This document shows positions 63,193 to 64,000 of a stretch of DNA of 64,000 nt, piece by piece; position 1 is the first letter of the stretch; each line of letters opens with the position of its first letter. Under the pieces are notes generated by a model that saw only the letters and a list, made by a program, of their open reading frames with translations, made no database searches and was not told the DNA's origin. The stretch comes from Clostridiales bacterium (GTDB lineage Bacteria; Bacillota; Clostridia; Lachnospirales; Lachnospiraceae). The DNA lies in contig JAGZJZ010000003.1 of NCBI GenBank assembly GCA_018365455.1, positions 124,001-188,000 on the forward strand, in the 5' to 3' direction. Position numbers and translations under genes: made by a program.

Positions 63193-64000
63193 CTAAATCG
63201 CAATGGGTATATTCTTAATCTGCGGTCCGGTCACATAATTTTCCACATGGAGATCATCAACCGTAAATGCATAGAAATCCTTAACTTCCGGATTCAGCCA
63301 TACTTTCGGAGCTTCAAAAGTCTCACGCTGTATCAGCTCTTTGATCACCGGGATATGCCTGTCATAAATATGTGCGTCTGCGATTACGTGGACAAACTCT
63401 CCCACATTCATACCGCATACCTGCGCCATCATATGAACCAGAAGTGCATACTGGCATACATTCCAGTTATTTGCAGCAAGTACATCCTGGGAGCGCTGAT
63501 TTAAGATGGCATTTAAGGTCAGTCTGTCTTCATTTTTTTCTTTCGTCACATTAAATGTCATGCTGTAAGCACAGGGATAGAGATTCATCTCGTGCAGGTC
63601 TGCATGTACATAGATGTTAGTCATAATCCTGCGGCTGTAGGGATTGTTTTTTAAATCATAAATGACCCGGTCCACCTGATCCATCATACCTTCCCGGTAC
63701 TGGTGTTTCACACTCATCTGATAGCCGTAAGCTTTCCCGATGGAACCATCTTCATCCGCCCAGCTGTCCCAGATATGGCTGTTCAGGTCATGAATATTAT
63801 TGGACTTTTTCTGCCAGATCCAAAGCAGTTCATCAAATGCACTTTTCAGTCCTGTTCTTCTCAGGGTTAGTGCCGGGAATTCCTTTTTCAGGTCATAGCG
63901 GTTTACTACGCCAAATCGTTTGATAGTATATGCCGAAGTCCCATCCTCCCAGTGCGGGCGGACTTTTTCCCCTTCGGTGCTGACACCGTTATCAATAATG
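63193..64000 (-). CDS. thyA: Thymidylate synthase, 5' end beyond window
   Basis: The frame is open from the window edge through 63193, about 269 residues visible, so the start lies beyond 64000 and an ATG at 63717 is internal. Makes dTMP from dUMP with methylene-tetrahydrofolate. Segments IKRFGVVNRYDLKKEFPALTLR, SAFDELLWIWQKKSNNIHDL, SHIWDSWADEDGSIGKAYGYQ; the catalytic cysteine is in NLYPCAYSMTFNV; then NVCQYALLVHMMAQVCG and HIYDRHI. The PCAYS context differs from the common PPCH and resembles the phi3T/B. subtilis ThyA type. Upstream of folA. Confidence 0.96.
   Translation of the reverse strand, partial: IIDNGVSTEGEKVRPHWEDGTSAYTIKRFGVVNRYDLKKEFPALTLRRTGLKSAFDELLWIWQKKSNNIHDLNSHIWDSWADEDGSIGKAYGYQMSVKHQYREGMMDQVDRVIYDLKNNPYSRRIMTNIYVHADLHEMNLYPCAYSMTFNVTKEKNEDRLTLNAILNQRSQDVLAANNWNVCQYALLVHMMAQVCGMNVGEFVHVIADAHIYDRHIPVIKELIQRETFEAPKVWLNPEVKDFYAFTVDDLHVENYVTGPQIKNIPIAI

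Overview
The window is a chromosomal segment of a low-to-moderate GC Firmicute. Clostridial PolC, GdhA, a DUF5688-type protein, YtrA-type GntR regulation, YesM/YesN and Lpl-type sugar transporters, and long secreted carbohydrate-active enzymes built from FN3, FIVAR, Big_2 and CBM32 modules all point to a gut Lachnospiraceae (Blautia/Roseburia/Clostridium cluster XIVa). The genus cannot be fixed from the sequence alone.

Layout. (1) 1-18.1 kb, minus strand: a probable host-glycan module. It holds a cohesin-like surface protein cut by the window edge, a 1703-residue GH2 enzyme ending in a dockerin, the housekeeping genes gdhA and a small unknown, then an operon of a membrane-anchored PrsA/SurA-like chaperone and two tandem GH136-like (lacto-N-biosidase type) beta-helix enzymes. 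A divergent AraC regulator sits at 18.3 kb. (2) 19-28 kb: mostly ordinary genes on the minus strand (SH3 protein, tRNA-Arg, DUF5688, FN3 protein, efp, M24 peptidase, YqeG, patatin, aminotransferase), with one complete and two half copies of a short inverted-repeat element, the second half copy lying at 30.96 kb. (3) 28-36.7 kb, plus strand: AraC regulator, YesM/YesN two-component system, sugar ABC importer (binding protein plus two permeases) and a cytoplasmic SGNH esterase. (4) 36.8-42.5 kb: polC and ispG. (5) 42.6-58.5 kb: a rhamnogalacturonan-I utilisation locus. It holds GH112 phosphorylase, SGNH acetylesterase with S-layer-homology repeats, GH105 unsaturated rhamnogalacturonyl hydrolase, Lpl-type importer, AraC regulator and a 1912-residue secreted CE12-PL11 fusion. 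(6) 58.7-64 kb: a GntR/ABC cassette with its own operator, then ilvE, folA and the end of thyA.

How it fits together. In the RG-I locus the secreted CE12-PL11 protein would deacetylate and cleave the backbone. The importer would bring in unsaturated oligosaccharides, which the cytoplasmic GH105, acetylesterase and GH112 finish. A 17-base motif shared upstream of the importer operon and the CE12-PL11 gene, at similar distance from each -10, suggests one activator controls both. In the first locus the chaperone plus two GH136-like enzymes would release lacto-N-biose type disaccharides outside the cell. The dockerin on the GH2 and the cohesin-like neighbour suggest that at least one enzyme is docked on the surface.

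The most notable points are the tandem GH136/chaperone operon, the cohesin-dockerin neighbours, S-layer-homology repeats on an apparently cytoplasmic esterase, the shared regulatory motif, and the small inverted-repeat element whose ends supply the stop codons of two genes.
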